DNA of 64,000 bases from Bosea beijingensis (GTDB taxonomy: Bacteria; Pseudomonadota; Alphaproteobacteria; Rhizobiales; Beijerinckiaceae). Under the pieces are notes generated by a model, which did not search any database, was not told the DNA's origin, and saw only the letters and a program-made list of their open reading frames with translations. The stretch's first letter is position 1, and every line of letters begins with the position of its first letter. Location of the stretch: NCBI RefSeq assembly GCF_030758975.1, contig NZ_CP132359.1, positions 2,514,782 through 2,578,781 on the forward strand, given 5' to 3'. This document shows, one piece after another, positions 16,554-25,583 of this stretch. The translations under genes were made by a program, and so were the position numbers.

Positions 16554-18038
16554 TCAAACCGCGGAATGGCGGTCCCTCGCGAGATTGAGCAGGGTTTTCG
16601 TATCGAAATGATCGTTCAAATGCATGGCGAGCCGATCCAGGGTCGCCTCGACCGCATCCTCATAATGCAGGCCTGACGGCTCGTGCCGCTGGCGATCGAC
16701 GGCTCCGAGCCAGGCGCCGCGCACTGCGTCCGAAGCAAAGGCGCCATGCAGGTAGCTGCCGGCGACCCGGCCGTCCGGGCTCGCGGCGCCTTCCGGCTGA
16801 CCTTCAACGCGGAACGGAGCACGGATCGTGTCGAGGCCCTCGGTCCGGCCGAGATGGATTTCGTAGGCACGGCCTTCGGCCGCGCTGCCGGCATCGACGA
16901 AAGTGACCTCGCGCACGGTCTTGTCGGCATCGAGCGTGGTTTCGACATCGAGCAGGCCGAGCCCCGGCGCCTCTCCCGGCGGCCCTTCCAGCCCGAGCGG
17001 GTCGCGCACCACCCGGCCGAGCATCTGGTAGCCGCCGCAGAGCCCGAGAACGCGGCCGCCGCGGCGGCGATGGGCGAGGATGTCGATATCCCAGCCTTCC
17101 CGGCGCAGGGCCGCGAGGTCGCGCAGCGTCGTCTTGGAGCCCGGCAGGATAACGAGATCGGCATCGCCCGGCAGCGGCTGCCCCAGCCCGATCATGGCGA
17201 GGTCGACATCCGCCTCCAGCTTGAGCGGGTCGAGATCGTCGAAATTGGCGATGCCCGGCAGCACCGGCACGGCGATCCTGATCCGGGCTCCGGCTTTACG
17301 CCCCGAGCGGATGTCCAGCCCGTCCTCGGCCGGCAGGCGCACCGCGTCGGCAAACCAGGGCACGACGCCGAGGCAGGGCCAGCCGGTTGTCTCGGCGATG
17401 GTCGCGACGCCGGGCGCGAACAGCTCGACGGCGCCCCTGAACCGGTTGATCGCGAAGGCGCGGATCATCGCCCGGTCTTCCCTGTCGAGCACTGCGTGAG
17501 TGCCGACGAGGCTCGCAATCACGCCGCCGCGGTCGATATCGCCGATCAGCACGGCGGGAACGTTGGCGGCGCGGGCGAAGCCGAGATTGGCGATGTCGCG
17601 GGCACGCAGGTTGGTTTCGGCCGGCGATCCCGCGCCTTCGACGAGGACGAGATCGGCGCCCTCGCCCAGCCGGGTAAAGCTGTCGAGCACCTGCGGCAGA
17701 AAATCGCCGCGCCGGGCGAAATCACGCGAGGCGAGGCGCCCGGCGACGCGGCCCTGCAGGATGATCTGGCTGCCCTGCTCGCCCTCCGGCTTGAGCAGGA
17801 CGGGGTTCATGTCGGGATGCGGTTCGACACGGGCGGCGCGGGCCTGGAGCGCCTGCGCCCGGCCGATCTCGCCGGCGCTGGTCGCGGCGGCATTGTTCGA
17901 CATGTTCTGCGGCTTGAACGGCCGCACCTTCAGCCCGCGATTCGCGAAAAGCCGGCATAGCCCGGCGACGATCAGCGACTTCCCGACATTGGAGCCGGTG
18001 CCGAGGATCATGATCGCGGGAACGGGGGAGCGGGCCAT
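16554..18038 (-). CDS. cobQ: Cobyric acid synthase
   Basis: A 494-residue ATP-dependent amidotransferase that amidates four carboxylates of adenosylcobyrinic diamide in cobalamin synthesis. The N-terminal P-loop-like [10 protein letters not shown] is at residues 12-21, followed by [10 protein letters not shown]; the C-terminal class I glutaminase domain has its nucleophile in [10 protein letters not shown] (near 330) and the catalytic His in GSYLHG. No other cobalamin gene lies in the window, and I find no cobalamin-riboswitch core in the 400 bp upstream. The nearest partner genes must lie elsewhere. Confidence 0.94.
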   Translation of the reverse strand: MARSPVPAIMILGTGSNVGKSLIVAGLCRLFANRGLKVRPFKPQNMSNNAAATSAGEIGRAQALQARAARVEPHPDMNPVLLKPEGEQGSQIILQGRVAGRLASRDFARRGDFLPQVLDSFTRLGEGADLVLVEGAGSPAETNLRARDIANLGFARAANVPAVLIGDIDRGGVIASLVGTHAVLDREDRAMIRAFAINRFRGAVELFAPGVATIAETTGWPCLGVVPWFADAVRLPAEDGLDIRSGRKAGARIRIAVPVLPGIANFDDLDPLKLEADVDLAMIGLGQPLPGDADLVILPGSKTTLRDLAALRREGWDIDILAHRRRGGRVLGLCGGYQMLGRVVRDPLGLEGPPGEAPGLGLLDVETTLDADKTVREVTFVDAGSAAEGRAYEIHLGRTEGLDTIRAPFRVEGQPEGAASPDGRVAGSYLHGAFASDAVRGAWLGAVDRQRHEPSGLHYEDAVEATLDRLAMHLNDHFDTKTLLNLARDRHSAV

Positions 18039-18447
18039 GCGCCTGCTTAGAGCCTGCCGGATTGCGAGGGAAGCGCGCCGCCCGCGCCGTCATTGCTTCG
18101 CTATGATGGCGATGACGGACAGATTCCGCAGACTCCAGATCGGAGCGGCAATCTTCATGCAAGGGGGATGGAAGAATCTGGCGCGGATTTCGCGCGTCGG
18201 GGGCGGCACCCTCCTGACAAGGTTCGCCGGTCCTCTGCGGCATCCTGCTGCGCCAAAGGGGCGAAGTCGCAACGGGCGTCCGCCGAGGACCGGCTGAGAC
18301 TCAATAGACACTGATTGATGACGAATGTCAACATTCATCATTCGCTATTTCTTGCTCCGTCTGAAGATCGCTTTTCCATCGGGTGCGCGCCCCGGTCCGG
18401 CATGCTAAAGCCACGGTTCCCGCCTTTGCCGAGCCGATCCGACCGCG
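18039..18447. other. cobQ / aminotransferase divergent intergenic region
   Basis: A 409 bp gap between divergent genes. No open frame here has a convincing start or composition. The only clear structure is the near-perfect palindrome at 18318-18341. I looked for a cobalamin riboswitch (conserved GCCACTG core on the minus strand) and found none. Confidence 0.5.
18318..18341. promoter_or_regulatory. Palindromic operator-like element upstream of aminotransferase
   Basis: Arms ATGACGAATGT and ACATTCATCAT flank a CA centre; they match at 10 of 11 positions. The left half begins with ATGACGAA, the half-site seen in the palindrome before the TetR gene 1.9 kb away. It lies 107-130 bp upstream of the aminotransferase start, and about 280 bp from the cobQ start. 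It may be a second target of the TetR regulator. Confidence 0.5.
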
Positions 18448-19596
18448 ATGAATCCGATCCTCTCCGCCCTTCCCACCACCGTCTTCGAGGTGATGTCGCA
18501 GCTCGCGCGCGAGACCGGCGCGGTCAATCTCGGCCAGGGCTTCCCGGATGATCCCGGCCCGCTCGACGTCCGCCAGAAGGCTGCCGCGGCGGTCATCGAC
18601 GGCTGGAACCAGTATCCGCCGATGATGGGGCTGCCCGAGCTGCGCGAGGCCGCGGCGAAGCATTACAAGCACTGGCAGGGGCTCGATCTCGATCCGAACA
18701 GCGAGATCATGGTGACCTCGGGCGCGACCGAAGCCATTGCGGGCGCGCTGATGGCCCTGATCACGCCGGGCGACGAGGTCGTGCTGTTCGAGCCGATGTA
18801 CGACGCCTATTTGCCGCTGGTGCGGCGCGCCGGCGGCATTCCGAAATTCGTGACGCTGACCCCGCCGCATTTCAGCCTGACCGAGGAGGCGCTGGCAAAG
18901 GCTTTCTCGCCGAAGACGAAGGTCGTGCTGTTCAACAATCCACTCAATCCGACGGCGACGATCTTCGGCAGGGCCGATCTCGACCTGCTCGCCGATTTCT
19001 GCGTCCGTCACGACGCGATCGCGATCTGCGACGAGGTCTGGGAGCATGTCGTCTTCGACGGACATCGCCACGCTTCGGTGCTCGGACGGCCCGACATGCG
19101 CGAGCGCACCGTCAAGATCTCGTCCGCCGGCAAGATCTTCTCGTTGACCGGCTGGAAGGTCGGGCTCGTCATGGCGGCGCCGGCGATCATGCGCGTGCTG
19201 TCCAAGGCGCACCAGTTTCTCACCTTCACCACCCCGCCGAACCTGCAGGCCGCGGTCGCCTATGGCCTTGGCAAGGATGACGGCTATTACGAGGGCATGC
19301 GCGCCGATTTCCAGCGCTCGCGTGATCGTTTCGCGGCAGGCCTGCGCGATCTCGGTTTCGCCGTGCTGCCGAGCGCCGGGACCTATTTCCTCAATGTCGA
19401 CATCGCCCCGCTCGGCGAGAGCGACGATGTCGATTTCTGCCGCCGGCTGGTGACCGAGAATGGTGTCGCCGCGATTCCCGTCAGCGCCTTCTATGCCGAG
19501 AGGGCGGTGAAGAACGTCGTCCGCTTCTGCTTCGCCAAGCGCGATGCGACGCTCGATGCGGCGCTGGAGCGGCTGGCGGCGCGTCGCCCGCGCTGA
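18448..19596 (+). CDS. Class I/II PLP aminotransferase (methionine/kynurenine type)
   Basis: A 382-residue fold-type I aminotransferase. The N-terminus (LGQGFPDDPGP), VTSGATEAIAGALMAL (near 92), the NPLNPTA motif (near 170), CDEVWEHVVFDGHRH (near 193), and the PLP lysine in SSAGKIFSLTGWKVG (near 230) place it in the group that includes YbdL-type methionine aminotransferases and kynurenine aminotransferases. Precise amino donor is unknown. It stands alone, divergent from cobQ, with an operator-like palindrome in the shared region and a convergent neighbour downstream. Confidence 0.9.
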   Translation: MNPILSALPTTVFEVMSQLARETGAVNLGQGFPDDPGPLDVRQKAAAAVIDGWNQYPPMMGLPELREAAAKHYKHWQGLDLDPNSEIMVTSGATEAIAGALMALITPGDEVVLFEPMYDAYLPLVRRAGGIPKFVTLTPPHFSLTEEALAKAFSPKTKVVLFNNPLNPTATIFGRADLDLLADFCVRHDAIAICDEVWEHVVFDGHRHASVLGRPDMRERTVKISSAGKIFSLTGWKVGLVMAAPAIMRVLSKAHQFLTFTTPPNLQAAVAYGLGKDDGYYEGMRADFQRSRDRFAAGLRDLGFAVLPSAGTYFLNVDIAPLGESDDVDFCRRLVTENGVAAIPVSAFYAERAVKNVVRFCFAKRDATLDAALERLAARRPR

Positions 19597-19614
19597 CGCT
19601 CCGCGCCGAATGTT

Positions 19615-20937
19615 TCAGCCGGCGATCAGCTTGGCGGCTGTTGCGCCGGCGGCTCCGAGCCGCTTCTGCATGTCGGTAGCGACAGCACCGCCATTCGGCG
19701 CCTGCTTGGCGGCTTCGGTCGCCGCCATCAACTGGGCGAGCGCCTGCTGCGCCAGCGTCTTGTCCTTGCTGCGCCGCGCGAGCTGAAGCATCGCCTCGGC
19801 CTGGTTAGCCCGCGTCTGCGCCCAGAGCAGCGGGGCGCGCTCCTGGCGATACTCCTCCAGTGCGGCGGCGAAGGCTGCAATGGCTTCCTCGATCACGACG
19901 GGCTCGCTGTAGCGCTCGCCCATGGCGGCGAGGACGCCGCCCATCTGGTCCTGAAGCTCGGCCCAGCGCATCGGATCGCGGCTGCGGTCGATCGCCTGGG
20001 AGACACGGTTGAGCCCGTTGAAGGCCCGTTCGAGCAGGGCCAGATCGCTGCGGCGCCGGCCGAGCGTGGCACGCGCACGCGAGATCATGTGCTCCGCCTC
20101 GAGCCAGCGGGCCTCGTCGTCGCTGCGCTTCCAGACAGCGAGCGCCGTGGCATAGGTCGCCACCGCCTCTTCGAGCAGGTTGTCGTCCTTCTGGGACACC
20201 CCGAGATTCACCGCGAGCTTGCCGAAGCGCAGCTTCAGGGCGCGCCAGAGGGCGGGCGCCTCGTCATGGCGCAGATCCTCCAGCCCGGCCCGGCAATGGG
20301 CGAGAGCTTCGTCGAGCAGCTTGCTGTCGCCGCTGAGCCCGGCGAGTTTGTCGAGCGAGGCGGCCAATGCCTCCTGGGCTGCGGCAAAAGCGACGGTATC
20401 CGCCAGGCTGTCTAGCCCTTCCAGCAACCGGCGCAGCGCCGGGATGGCGGCTTCATAACCTTCGCGGCCGCCGAAATCGTCGCTGATCCGGGCCAGGGCT
20501 TTCGCCTGGTCGAGGGCAGCGTCCCTGCTGCGGTCGACATCGGCGAGGCCGATCAGGGCGGAGGCCTCGCCATGGCGGGCGGCGGCCTCGCGATAGGCCT
20601 CGGCCGTGGTGCGCAGGAAGCTGATGGCCGCGCGGTCGGCGCGGTTCTCGCCGATCAGCAGCCGGCTTTCGGGCGGAAGGGCGGACAGGTCGGTCAGGCC
20701 GCCGATGGCGTGCAATTCGGCCTGTGCGAGGCTCTTGTCGGCCTCGGCGAAGCGCCCGGCGGCGATCGCGCCTGCCGCTTCGCTGCGTAGCTTCTGGACC
20801 TCCGCGCCGCCCAGGGGCGCCGCGAGGCGCTTCGCCAGCGCGAGGAAGTCGTTGGCCTTGCGGTCGAGCAGGGTTTCGCCCGGCAAGGCGGAACCGGGGC
20901 GGCGCAGCCAATCGGCGATCATTGCCGCCAGAGCCAT
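19615..20937 (-). CDS. Helical-repeat (TPR-like) protein of unknown function
   Basis: A 440-residue, strongly alpha-helical, Ala-rich protein with repeated helix pairs of TPR-like type (for example LLDEALAHCRAGLEDL and NLLEEAVATYATALAVW, each with W/Y-rich ends). No signal peptide or enzyme motif is seen; it probably binds partners. Coding character continues upstream of the first ATG (20937) for 22 codons (SQTDQIAPLLARVAGRRGLPP) to an ATC at 21003 that has GGGAGG 5 nt before it, while no ATG, GTG or TTG exists there. The true start may therefore be 21003. RidA lies just upstream on the same strand. Confidence 0.7.
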   Translation of the reverse strand: MALAAMIADWLRRPGSALPGETLLDRKANDFLALAKRLAAPLGGAEVQKLRSEAAGAIAAGRFAEADKSLAQAELHAIGGLTDLSALPPESRLLIGENRADRAAISFLRTTAEAYREAAARHGEASALIGLADVDRSRDAALDQAKALARISDDFGGREGYEAAIPALRRLLEGLDSLADTVAFAAAQEALAASLDKLAGLSGDSKLLDEALAHCRAGLEDLRHDEAPALWRALKLRFGKLAVNLGVSQKDDNLLEEAVATYATALAVWKRSDDEARWLEAEHMISRARATLGRRRSDLALLERAFNGLNRVSQAIDRSRDPMRWAELQDQMGGVLAAMGERYSEPVVIEEAIAAFAAALEEYRQERAPLLWAQTRANQAEAMLQLARRSKDKTLAQQALAQLMAATEAAKQAPNGGAVATDMQKRLGAAGATAAKLIAG

Positions 20938-21000
20938 CGGCGGTAGGCCGCGGCGTCCGGCGACGCGCGCCAGGAGCGGAGCGATCTGGTCGGTCTGGCT

Positions 21001-21014
21001 GATGGTCGCCTCCC
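21001..21014 (-). promoter_or_regulatory. Strong ribosome-binding site before an ATC codon
   Basis: On the minus strand GGGAGG (21014-21009) is followed after 5 nt by ATC (21003-21001), in frame with the helical-repeat gene. The nearest in-frame ATG (20937) has no ribosome site. It decides whether the protein starts at ATC or has lost its ATG. Confidence 0.45.
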
Positions 21015-21075
21015 GCTCCGGTCCGGTGATAGGGATCGCCGCGCGTCGGTTTTGACGAGCGGCGATCCGGGGTGA

Positions 21076-21426
21076 TTACTTCGCGGCGATGACCGCGATC
21101 TCGACGGTGTACTGCGGCGCGGCGAGCTTGGCCTCGACCGTGGCGCGGCCTGGCGTGGCCCCGGCGACGACCCACTTGTCCCAGACCGCGTTCATCTCGG
21201 CGAAGGTCGAGATGTCGGAAAGCCAGATGTTGACCATCAGCAGCTTCGTCTTGTCGGTGCCGGCTTCGGCCAGGATGCCGTCGATGATGCCGAGGATGTC
21301 GGCGGTCTGCTCGCCGACGCTCTTGCCGGCGGCGTTGGCCGCGACCTGGCCGGCCAGATAGACGGTGTTGCCATGCACGACGGCCTTGGACATACGCGGG
21401 CCGACGCCGATACGCTGAATGCTCAT
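21076..21426 (-). CDS. RidA family (YjgF/Rid) protein
   Basis: A 116-residue Rid protein; this family hydrolyses reactive enamine/imine intermediates such as 2-aminoacrylate made by PLP enzymes. Family landmarks are VYLAGQVA (near 25), the central DILGIIDGILAEAG, and TDKTKLLMVNIWLSDISTF, with ATPGRATVEAKLAAPQYTVEIAVIA at the C-terminus, including the substrate-carboxylate Arg of PGRATVE. The ATG at 21426 has AAGGAG about 8 nt upstream, whereas longer in-frame starts are not family-like. It precedes the helical-repeat gene on the same strand. Confidence 0.9.
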   Translation of the reverse strand: MSIQRIGVGPRMSKAVVHGNTVYLAGQVAANAAGKSVGEQTADILGIIDGILAEAGTDKTKLLMVNIWLSDISTFAEMNAVWDKWVVAGATPGRATVEAKLAAPQYTVEIAVIAAK

Positions 21427-21544
21427 AGTCAAATCTCCTTGGACGGACATCTTCGCTGGTAGCCCGGCCCGGCCGGTTTCGCAAATGGTATGCGCCTGAC
21501 CAAAGGGAAGTTTTCGCGGAAGCCGCGCGGTGAGGCCGCTACGG

Positions 21545-21991
21545 TCAGGCGAGGCTCGCCCAGCCGGCCCAGAGCGCCGCATAGCGCGCGGCCTTGCCGA
21601 TCAGGACGAGCAGCGTGAAACGCCAGAACGGGTAGTTCAGCGTTCCCGCGACGAAAGTCAGCGGATCGCCGACGATCGGGACCCACGCCAGCAGCAGCGA
21701 GGGCCAGCCGAAGCGGGCGAACAGGCCTTGCGCCTGGGCGAAGCGCTTCGGATCGGGCCTTACGCGCACCGGCAGCTTCTCGACGCCGTGGCGCGCGATC
21801 ATCAGGCCGAGCCACCAGTTCAGGATCGAGCCGGCGGTGTTCGCGAGACTCGCCGTCATGAACAGGGCGAGCGGATCGACGCTCTTGGCCGCGAGCAGCC
21901 CGACAAAGACGGCTTCCGACTGCGCCGGCAGTAGCGTCGCGGCGACGAAGGCCGCAGCCGCCATCGCGGCGAGGGCGGACAGGCCGGTCAT
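21545..21991 (-). CDS. YqaA-type DedA-family membrane protein
   Basis: A 148-residue membrane protein of the DedA/SNARE-associated (VTT) group, small YqaA branch. Several hydrophobic helices surround the family core FARFGWPSLLLAWVPIVGDPLTFVAGTLNYPFWRF. DedA members act as lipid flippases or affect membrane potential, but this branch is uncharacterised. It overlaps the DUF1697 gene upstream by 4 bp (ATGA), indicating a two-gene operon. No signal peptide is expected beyond the first helix. Confidence 0.85.
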   Translation of the reverse strand: MTGLSALAAMAAAAFVAATLLPAQSEAVFVGLLAAKSVDPLALFMTASLANTAGSILNWWLGLMIARHGVEKLPVRVRPDPKRFAQAQGLFARFGWPSLLLAWVPIVGDPLTFVAGTLNYPFWRFTLLVLIGKAARYAALWAGWASLA

Positions 21992-22518
21992 CGGTCGAGC
22001 ATGGCGGCCAGCGCCTTGACCGTATTGGCGTTGCGCAAGGTGCCGATGCCGAGCTTCTTGGTCGTCAGTTGCGAGAGCAGCCTGGCTTCGCTGGGCTTAC
22101 CCGCGAAATCGATCCAGAGATCGCCGTCCCTGAGCGCGAGGCTCATGCCCGGCGCCGCGATCGCCTCCAGCCTGGGCAGGACGTCCGGGCCGAGCGGCTG
22201 GCGCATGACGCGGATGCCGATATCGGCGCCGTCCCCGTCCGGAAAGGGGTTTTGCGCCGCCAGTCTTCCCCAGGCCGGTGCCGTGCGCAGGATGATATCG
22301 ACAGGTTTGCCGAAACGGGCGCGGAAACCCGCCTCCAACCGGCTCTCGATCTCGGCGATCGGCGCGTCCTCGCCCTCGAAGATCAGGTTTCCGGTTGCGA
22401 CCCAGGTTCGCGGATTGGCGAAGCCGAGCTCCGTCGCCATCGCCTTCAGGTCGGCCATGACCAATCGCTTGCCGGGGCCGAGCACGATCGAGTGCAGCAG
22501 GGCGACATAGATCGTCAT
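21988..22518 (-). CDS. DUF1697 family protein
   Basis: A 176-residue protein matching the DUF1697 family: it opens YVALLHSIVLGPGKRLVMADLKAMATELGFANPRTWVATGNLIFE and has the typical GADIGIRVMRQ / TTKKLGIGTLRNANTVKAL C-terminal half. Function is unknown; it is a soluble alpha/beta protein. Start ATG 22518. It is coupled by a 4 bp overlap to the YqaA-like membrane gene and lies 19 bp past the end of coaA, so it may belong to the tail of the his-coaA transcription unit. Confidence 0.88.
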   Translation of the reverse strand: MTIYVALLHSIVLGPGKRLVMADLKAMATELGFANPRTWVATGNLIFEGEDAPIAEIESRLEAGFRARFGKPVDIILRTAPAWGRLAAQNPFPDGDGADIGIRVMRQPLGPDVLPRLEAIAAPGMSLALRDGDLWIDFAGKPSEARLLSQLTTKKLGIGTLRNANTVKALAAMLDR

Positions 22519-22537
22519 CGCAGTCCCGGAGCCCGCG

Positions 22538-23512
22538 CTACAGCCGCCGCAGCGCGACCTGCTGGATGCGGTGGCTCGCGCCCTTGGTCAGGATCAGGCT
22601 GGCACGTTGGCGCGTCGGCAGGATGTTCTCCTGCAGGTTCGGCAGGTTGATCCCGGTCCAGAGTTTTTCGGCGATGGTGAGCGCCTCCTCCTCGCCGATC
22701 TCCGCATATTTGCGGAAGAACGAGCGCGGATCGCGGAAGGCCGTCTGGCGCAGCGTCATGAAGCGGTTGACGTACCAGCGGTGCAGGTCGTTCTCGTCGG
22801 CATCGAGATAGACCGAGAAGTCGAAATAATCGGAGACGAAGGGGATCACCGTGCCGTCCTTCGGCATCCGGCTCGGCTGCAGGACGTTGAGCCCTTCCAG
22901 AATGAGGATATCCGGCCGCTCGACCGTCACCGTCTCGCCGGGCACGACGTCATAGACGAGATGCGAGTAGACGGGCGCGGTCACTTGCGGCTTGCCGGCC
23001 TTGACGTCGGAGAGGAAGCGCAGGATCGCCGCGCCGTCATAGCTCTCCGGGAAGCCCTTGCGTCCCATCAGGCCGCGCCGCTCCAGCTCGGCATTGGGCA
23101 GGAGGAAGCCGTCGGTGGTCACGAGCTCGACCTTCGGCGTGTTCGGCCAGCGCGAGAGCAGCGCCTTGAGCACGCGCGCCGTGGTCGACTTGCCGACCGC
23201 GACCGAGCCGGCGACGCCGATCACATAGGGCACCTTGGCCTCTGCCTCGGCCATCAGGAAGCGCTGCGTCGCCTTGAACAGCCCCTGCGTCGCCGCGACA
23301 TAGAGCGAGAGCAGGCGCGACAGCGGCAGATAGATCGCCACGATCTCATCGAGCGAGATCGGATCGTTGAGCGATTGCAGCTTGGTGAGATCGTCGACCG
23401 AGAGCGTCAGCGGGGCGTCGGCGCGCAGGTGCGCCCATTCGTCCCGCGAGAAGGCGCGGTAGGGCGAGACGAGGTCGCGTTCCGGGGGAGTGGAGATCAG
23501 GCGCTGGTCCAT
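22538..23512 (-). CDS. coaA: Type I pantothenate kinase
   Basis: About 324 residues (start at ATG 23512, [23 protein letters not shown], which fits the family; a TTG at 23545 would add 11 residues without a ribosome site). It phosphorylates pantothenate, the first and usually feedback-inhibited step of coenzyme A synthesis. The Walker A loop is [14 protein letters not shown] (near 95), and the downstream [10 protein letters not shown] motif is typical. The later CoA enzyme coaBC is also in this window (45-46.3 kb), in a different unit. It follows hisE on the same strand, as in other Hyphomicrobiales. Confidence 0.93.
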   Translation of the reverse strand: MDQRLISTPPERDLVSPYRAFSRDEWAHLRADAPLTLSVDDLTKLQSLNDPISLDEIVAIYLPLSRLLSLYVAATQGLFKATQRFLMAEAEAKVPYVIGVAGSVAVGKSTTARVLKALLSRWPNTPKVELVTTDGFLLPNAELERRGLMGRKGFPESYDGAAILRFLSDVKAGKPQVTAPVYSHLVYDVVPGETVTVERPDILILEGLNVLQPSRMPKDGTVIPFVSDYFDFSVYLDADENDLHRWYVNRFMTLRQTAFRDPRSFFRKYAEIGEEEALTIAEKLWTGINLPNLQENILPTRQRASLILTKGASHRIQQVALRRL

Positions 23513-23593
23513 GACGCGACCCGCAATCCAGGCTTCGAGGTTCAAGGGAGGGTCATCCTGCCGGGTCCATCCTCACGCAACTCAACCGGCCGA

Positions 23594-23911
23594 TTACCGG
23601 GGTCTGGCCGCCTTTTCCGCCAGTCCGGAGCGGGCCGTGCGGGCCTCAAGCTGGCTCAAGACGTCTTGCAATGCAACATCGCGCGCCCGAAGCACAACCA
23701 AAAGATGATAGAGCACGTCGGCACTCTCGGCGATCAGTTCGGCCCGGTCGCCCTTCACCGCGGCGATGACGGCCTCGACCGCCTCCTCGCCGAATTTCTT
23801 GGCGGCGCGCTCCGGCCCGGCGGCGAGCAGCTTCGCCGTCCAGGATTCCTCGGGCGAGGCGGCGGCGCGCTCGGCGACGCGGGCTTCGAGATCGGAGAGG
23901 GTGAAGGTCAT
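23594..23911 (-). CDS. hisE: Phosphoribosyl-ATP pyrophosphatase
   Basis: A 105-residue enzyme that hydrolyses PR-ATP to PR-AMP in histidine synthesis. The MazG-like helical metal site is seen in [37 protein letters not shown], with the E-E-x-D acidic residues. It stands at the 3' end of the his run and is separated from hisF by a family B palindromic repeat. Its stop lies about 80 bp before coaA. No fusion with HisI is present; hisI is not in this window. Confidence 0.92.
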   Translation of the reverse strand: MTFTLSDLEARVAERAAASPEESWTAKLLAAGPERAAKKFGEEAVEAVIAAVKGDRAELIAESADVLYHLLVVLRARDVALQDVLSQLEARTARSGLAEKAARPR

Positions 23912-23921
23912 GCTGAACCTC

Positions 23922-24051
23922 TGTCATTCCGGGGCTTCGCGGAGCGAAGAACCCGGAACCCACGACGGGGTGAGACATCCGATGCCCAGTTGCGAGCGGC
24001 GCGCCCGGTCGTGGGTTCCGGGTTCGCGCCTGCGGCGCGCCCCGGAATGAC
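23922..24051. repeat. Palindromic intergenic repeat, family B, copy 1
   Basis: A 130 bp element with outer arms TGTCATTCC and GGAATGACA and inner arms around GAACCCGGAACCCACGAC and its inverse GTCGTGGGTTCCGGGTTC. Similar elements lie at 37654-37787 and 62878-63010. This copy sits between hisF and hisE inside the his operon. Confidence 0.85.
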
Positions 24052-24075
24052 AAGGGAAAGGAGCCCCGCCATGTT

Positions 24076-24840
24076 TCAGTCCAGCCTCATCCTGAGCCCG
24101 GCTTCCGCCATATGCGCCTTGGCCTGGCCGATCGTGTAGGTTCCGAAATGGAAGATCGAGGCGGCGAGCACGGCCGAGGCATGGCCTTGCGCGACGCCGG
24201 CGACGAGATCGTCGAGATCGCCGACGCCGCCCGATGCGATGACGGGGACCGAGACCGCATCAGCGATCGCGCGCGTCAGGCCGAGATCGTAGCCGACCTT
24301 GGTGCCGTCGCGATCCATCGAGGTGACCAGCAGTTCCCCGGCGCCGAGCGAGACGACCTCGCGGGCGAAGGCGACGGCCTCGATCCCGGTGGCGTTGCGC
24401 CCGCCATGGGTGAAGATCTCCCAGCGGCCGGGCGTCACCTGCTTGGCATCGATGGCGACGGTGATGCACTGCGCGCCGAACTTCTCGGCTGCTTCCCTGA
24501 CGAACTGGCGGTTGGTCACGGCGGCCGTGTTGATCGAGACCTTGTCGGCCCCGGCGAGCAGCAGCGCGCGGATATCCTCGACCTTGCGCACGCCGCCGCC
24601 GACGGTGAGCGGCATGAAGCAGGCTTCGGCCGTGCGGGTGACCACGTCGAACAGGATGCCGCGATCCTCGTGGCTCGCTGTGATGTCGAGGAAGCAGAGC
24701 TCGTCGGCGCCGGCCGCGTCATAGGCCTTGGCGGCTTCGACGGGGTCGCCGGCATCGACGAGATCGAGGAACTTCACGCCCTTGACGACGCGGCCGTCCT
24801 TGACGTCGAGGCAGGGGATGATGCGGGTCTTCAGCGTCAT
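24076..24840 (-). CDS. hisF: Imidazole glycerol phosphate synthase, cyclase subunit
   Basis: A 254-residue (beta/alpha)8 enzyme that, using ammonia from HisH, converts PRFAR into imidazole glycerol phosphate and AICAR. The N-terminus [19 protein letters not shown] and the phosphate-binding GGGVR and ASGGVG segments are intact, as are the catalytic aspartates in CLDV and TSMDRDGT. Its ATG overlaps the hisA stop by 4 bp, linking the two. Length is normal for the family. Confidence 0.96.
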   Translation of the reverse strand: MTLKTRIIPCLDVKDGRVVKGVKFLDLVDAGDPVEAAKAYDAAGADELCFLDITASHEDRGILFDVVTRTAEACFMPLTVGGGVRKVEDIRALLLAGADKVSINTAAVTNRQFVREAAEKFGAQCITVAIDAKQVTPGRWEIFTHGGRNATGIEAVAFAREVVSLGAGELLVTSMDRDGTKVGYDLGLTRAIADAVSVPVIASGGVGDLDDLVAGVAQGHASAVLAASIFHFGTYTIGQAKAHMAEAGLRMRLD

Positions 24841-25583
24841 GCCGTCGCTCCCGTGCCGGCTGTAGCCAGCCGCTTCAGCGCCACCGCCGGATCGATGCGC
24901 CCGTCATAGAGCGCCCGGCCCGTGATCGCACCCTCCAGGATCGCGGCGTCATCGGCGCAGAGGCGCTCGATATCGGTCATCGAGGCTAAGCCCCCCGAGG
25001 CGATGACCGGGATCGAGACGGCCTGCGCCAGCGCGATCGTGCCGTCCCAGTTGATACCCTGGAGCATGCCGTCGCGTGCGATGTCGGTGTAGATGATCGC
25101 GGCGACGCCGGCATCCTCGAAGCGCTTGCCGAGATCGGCCGCCGCCAGCGAGGAGGTCTCGGCCCAGCCTTCCACGGCCACGAAGCCGTCGCGCGCGTCG
25201 ATTCCAACCGCGACCTGGCCCGGAAAGGCCTTCGCCGCCTCGCGCACGAAGCCGGGATCGCGCACCGCCGCCGTGCCGATAATGACGCGGCGAATGCCCT
25301 TCTCCAGCCAGCCGGCGACCGTCTTCATGTCGCGGATGCCGCCGCCGAGCTGCACCGGAAACGCGACGCGCTTCAGGATCGCTTCGACCGCGGCCGCGTT
25401 CATCGGCTTGCCGGCGAAGGCTCCGTCGAGATCGACGACATGCAGCCACTGGAACCCTTGCGCCTCGAAATCGGCGGCCTGGGCAGCCGGATCATCGTTG
25501 AAGATCGTGGCCTGCGCCATGTCGCCCTGCTTCAGCCGGACGCAGCGGCCTTCCTTCAGGTCGATCGCGGGAAAGAGGATCAT
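24837..25583 (-). CDS. hisA: ProFAR isomerase (HisA)
   Basis: A 248-residue (beta/alpha)8 isomerase that opens the ribose of ProFAR. It begins [21 protein letters not shown], has the [10 protein letters not shown] phosphate loop near 80 and a second ([10 protein letters not shown]) near 200, with catalytic Asp residues in the first strand (AIDLK) and TDIARDGM. It overlaps hisH by 4 bp upstream and hisF by 4 bp downstream, so hisH-hisA-hisF is translationally chained. Confidence 0.96.
   Translation of the reverse strand: MILFPAIDLKEGRCVRLKQGDMAQATIFNDDPAAQAADFEAQGFQWLHVVDLDGAFAGKPMNAAAVEAILKRVAFPVQLGGGIRDMKTVAGWLEKGIRRVIIGTAAVRDPGFVREAAKAFPGQVAVGIDARDGFVAVEGWAETSSLAAADLGKRFEDAGVAAIIYTDIARDGMLQGINWDGTIALAQAVSIPVIASGGLASMTDIERLCADDAAILEGAITGRALYDGRIDPAVALKRLATAGTGATA

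Noticed and set aside
18039..18447. Cobalamin riboswitch upstream of cobQ
   Set aside because: No GCCACTG core or purine-rich flank on the minus strand in the 400 bp upstream.
20453..21484. 343-codon minus-strand frame across the helical-repeat and RidA genes
   Set aside because: Its product is an Arg/Gly/Pro-rich shadow of the real frames, which keep their family motifs.
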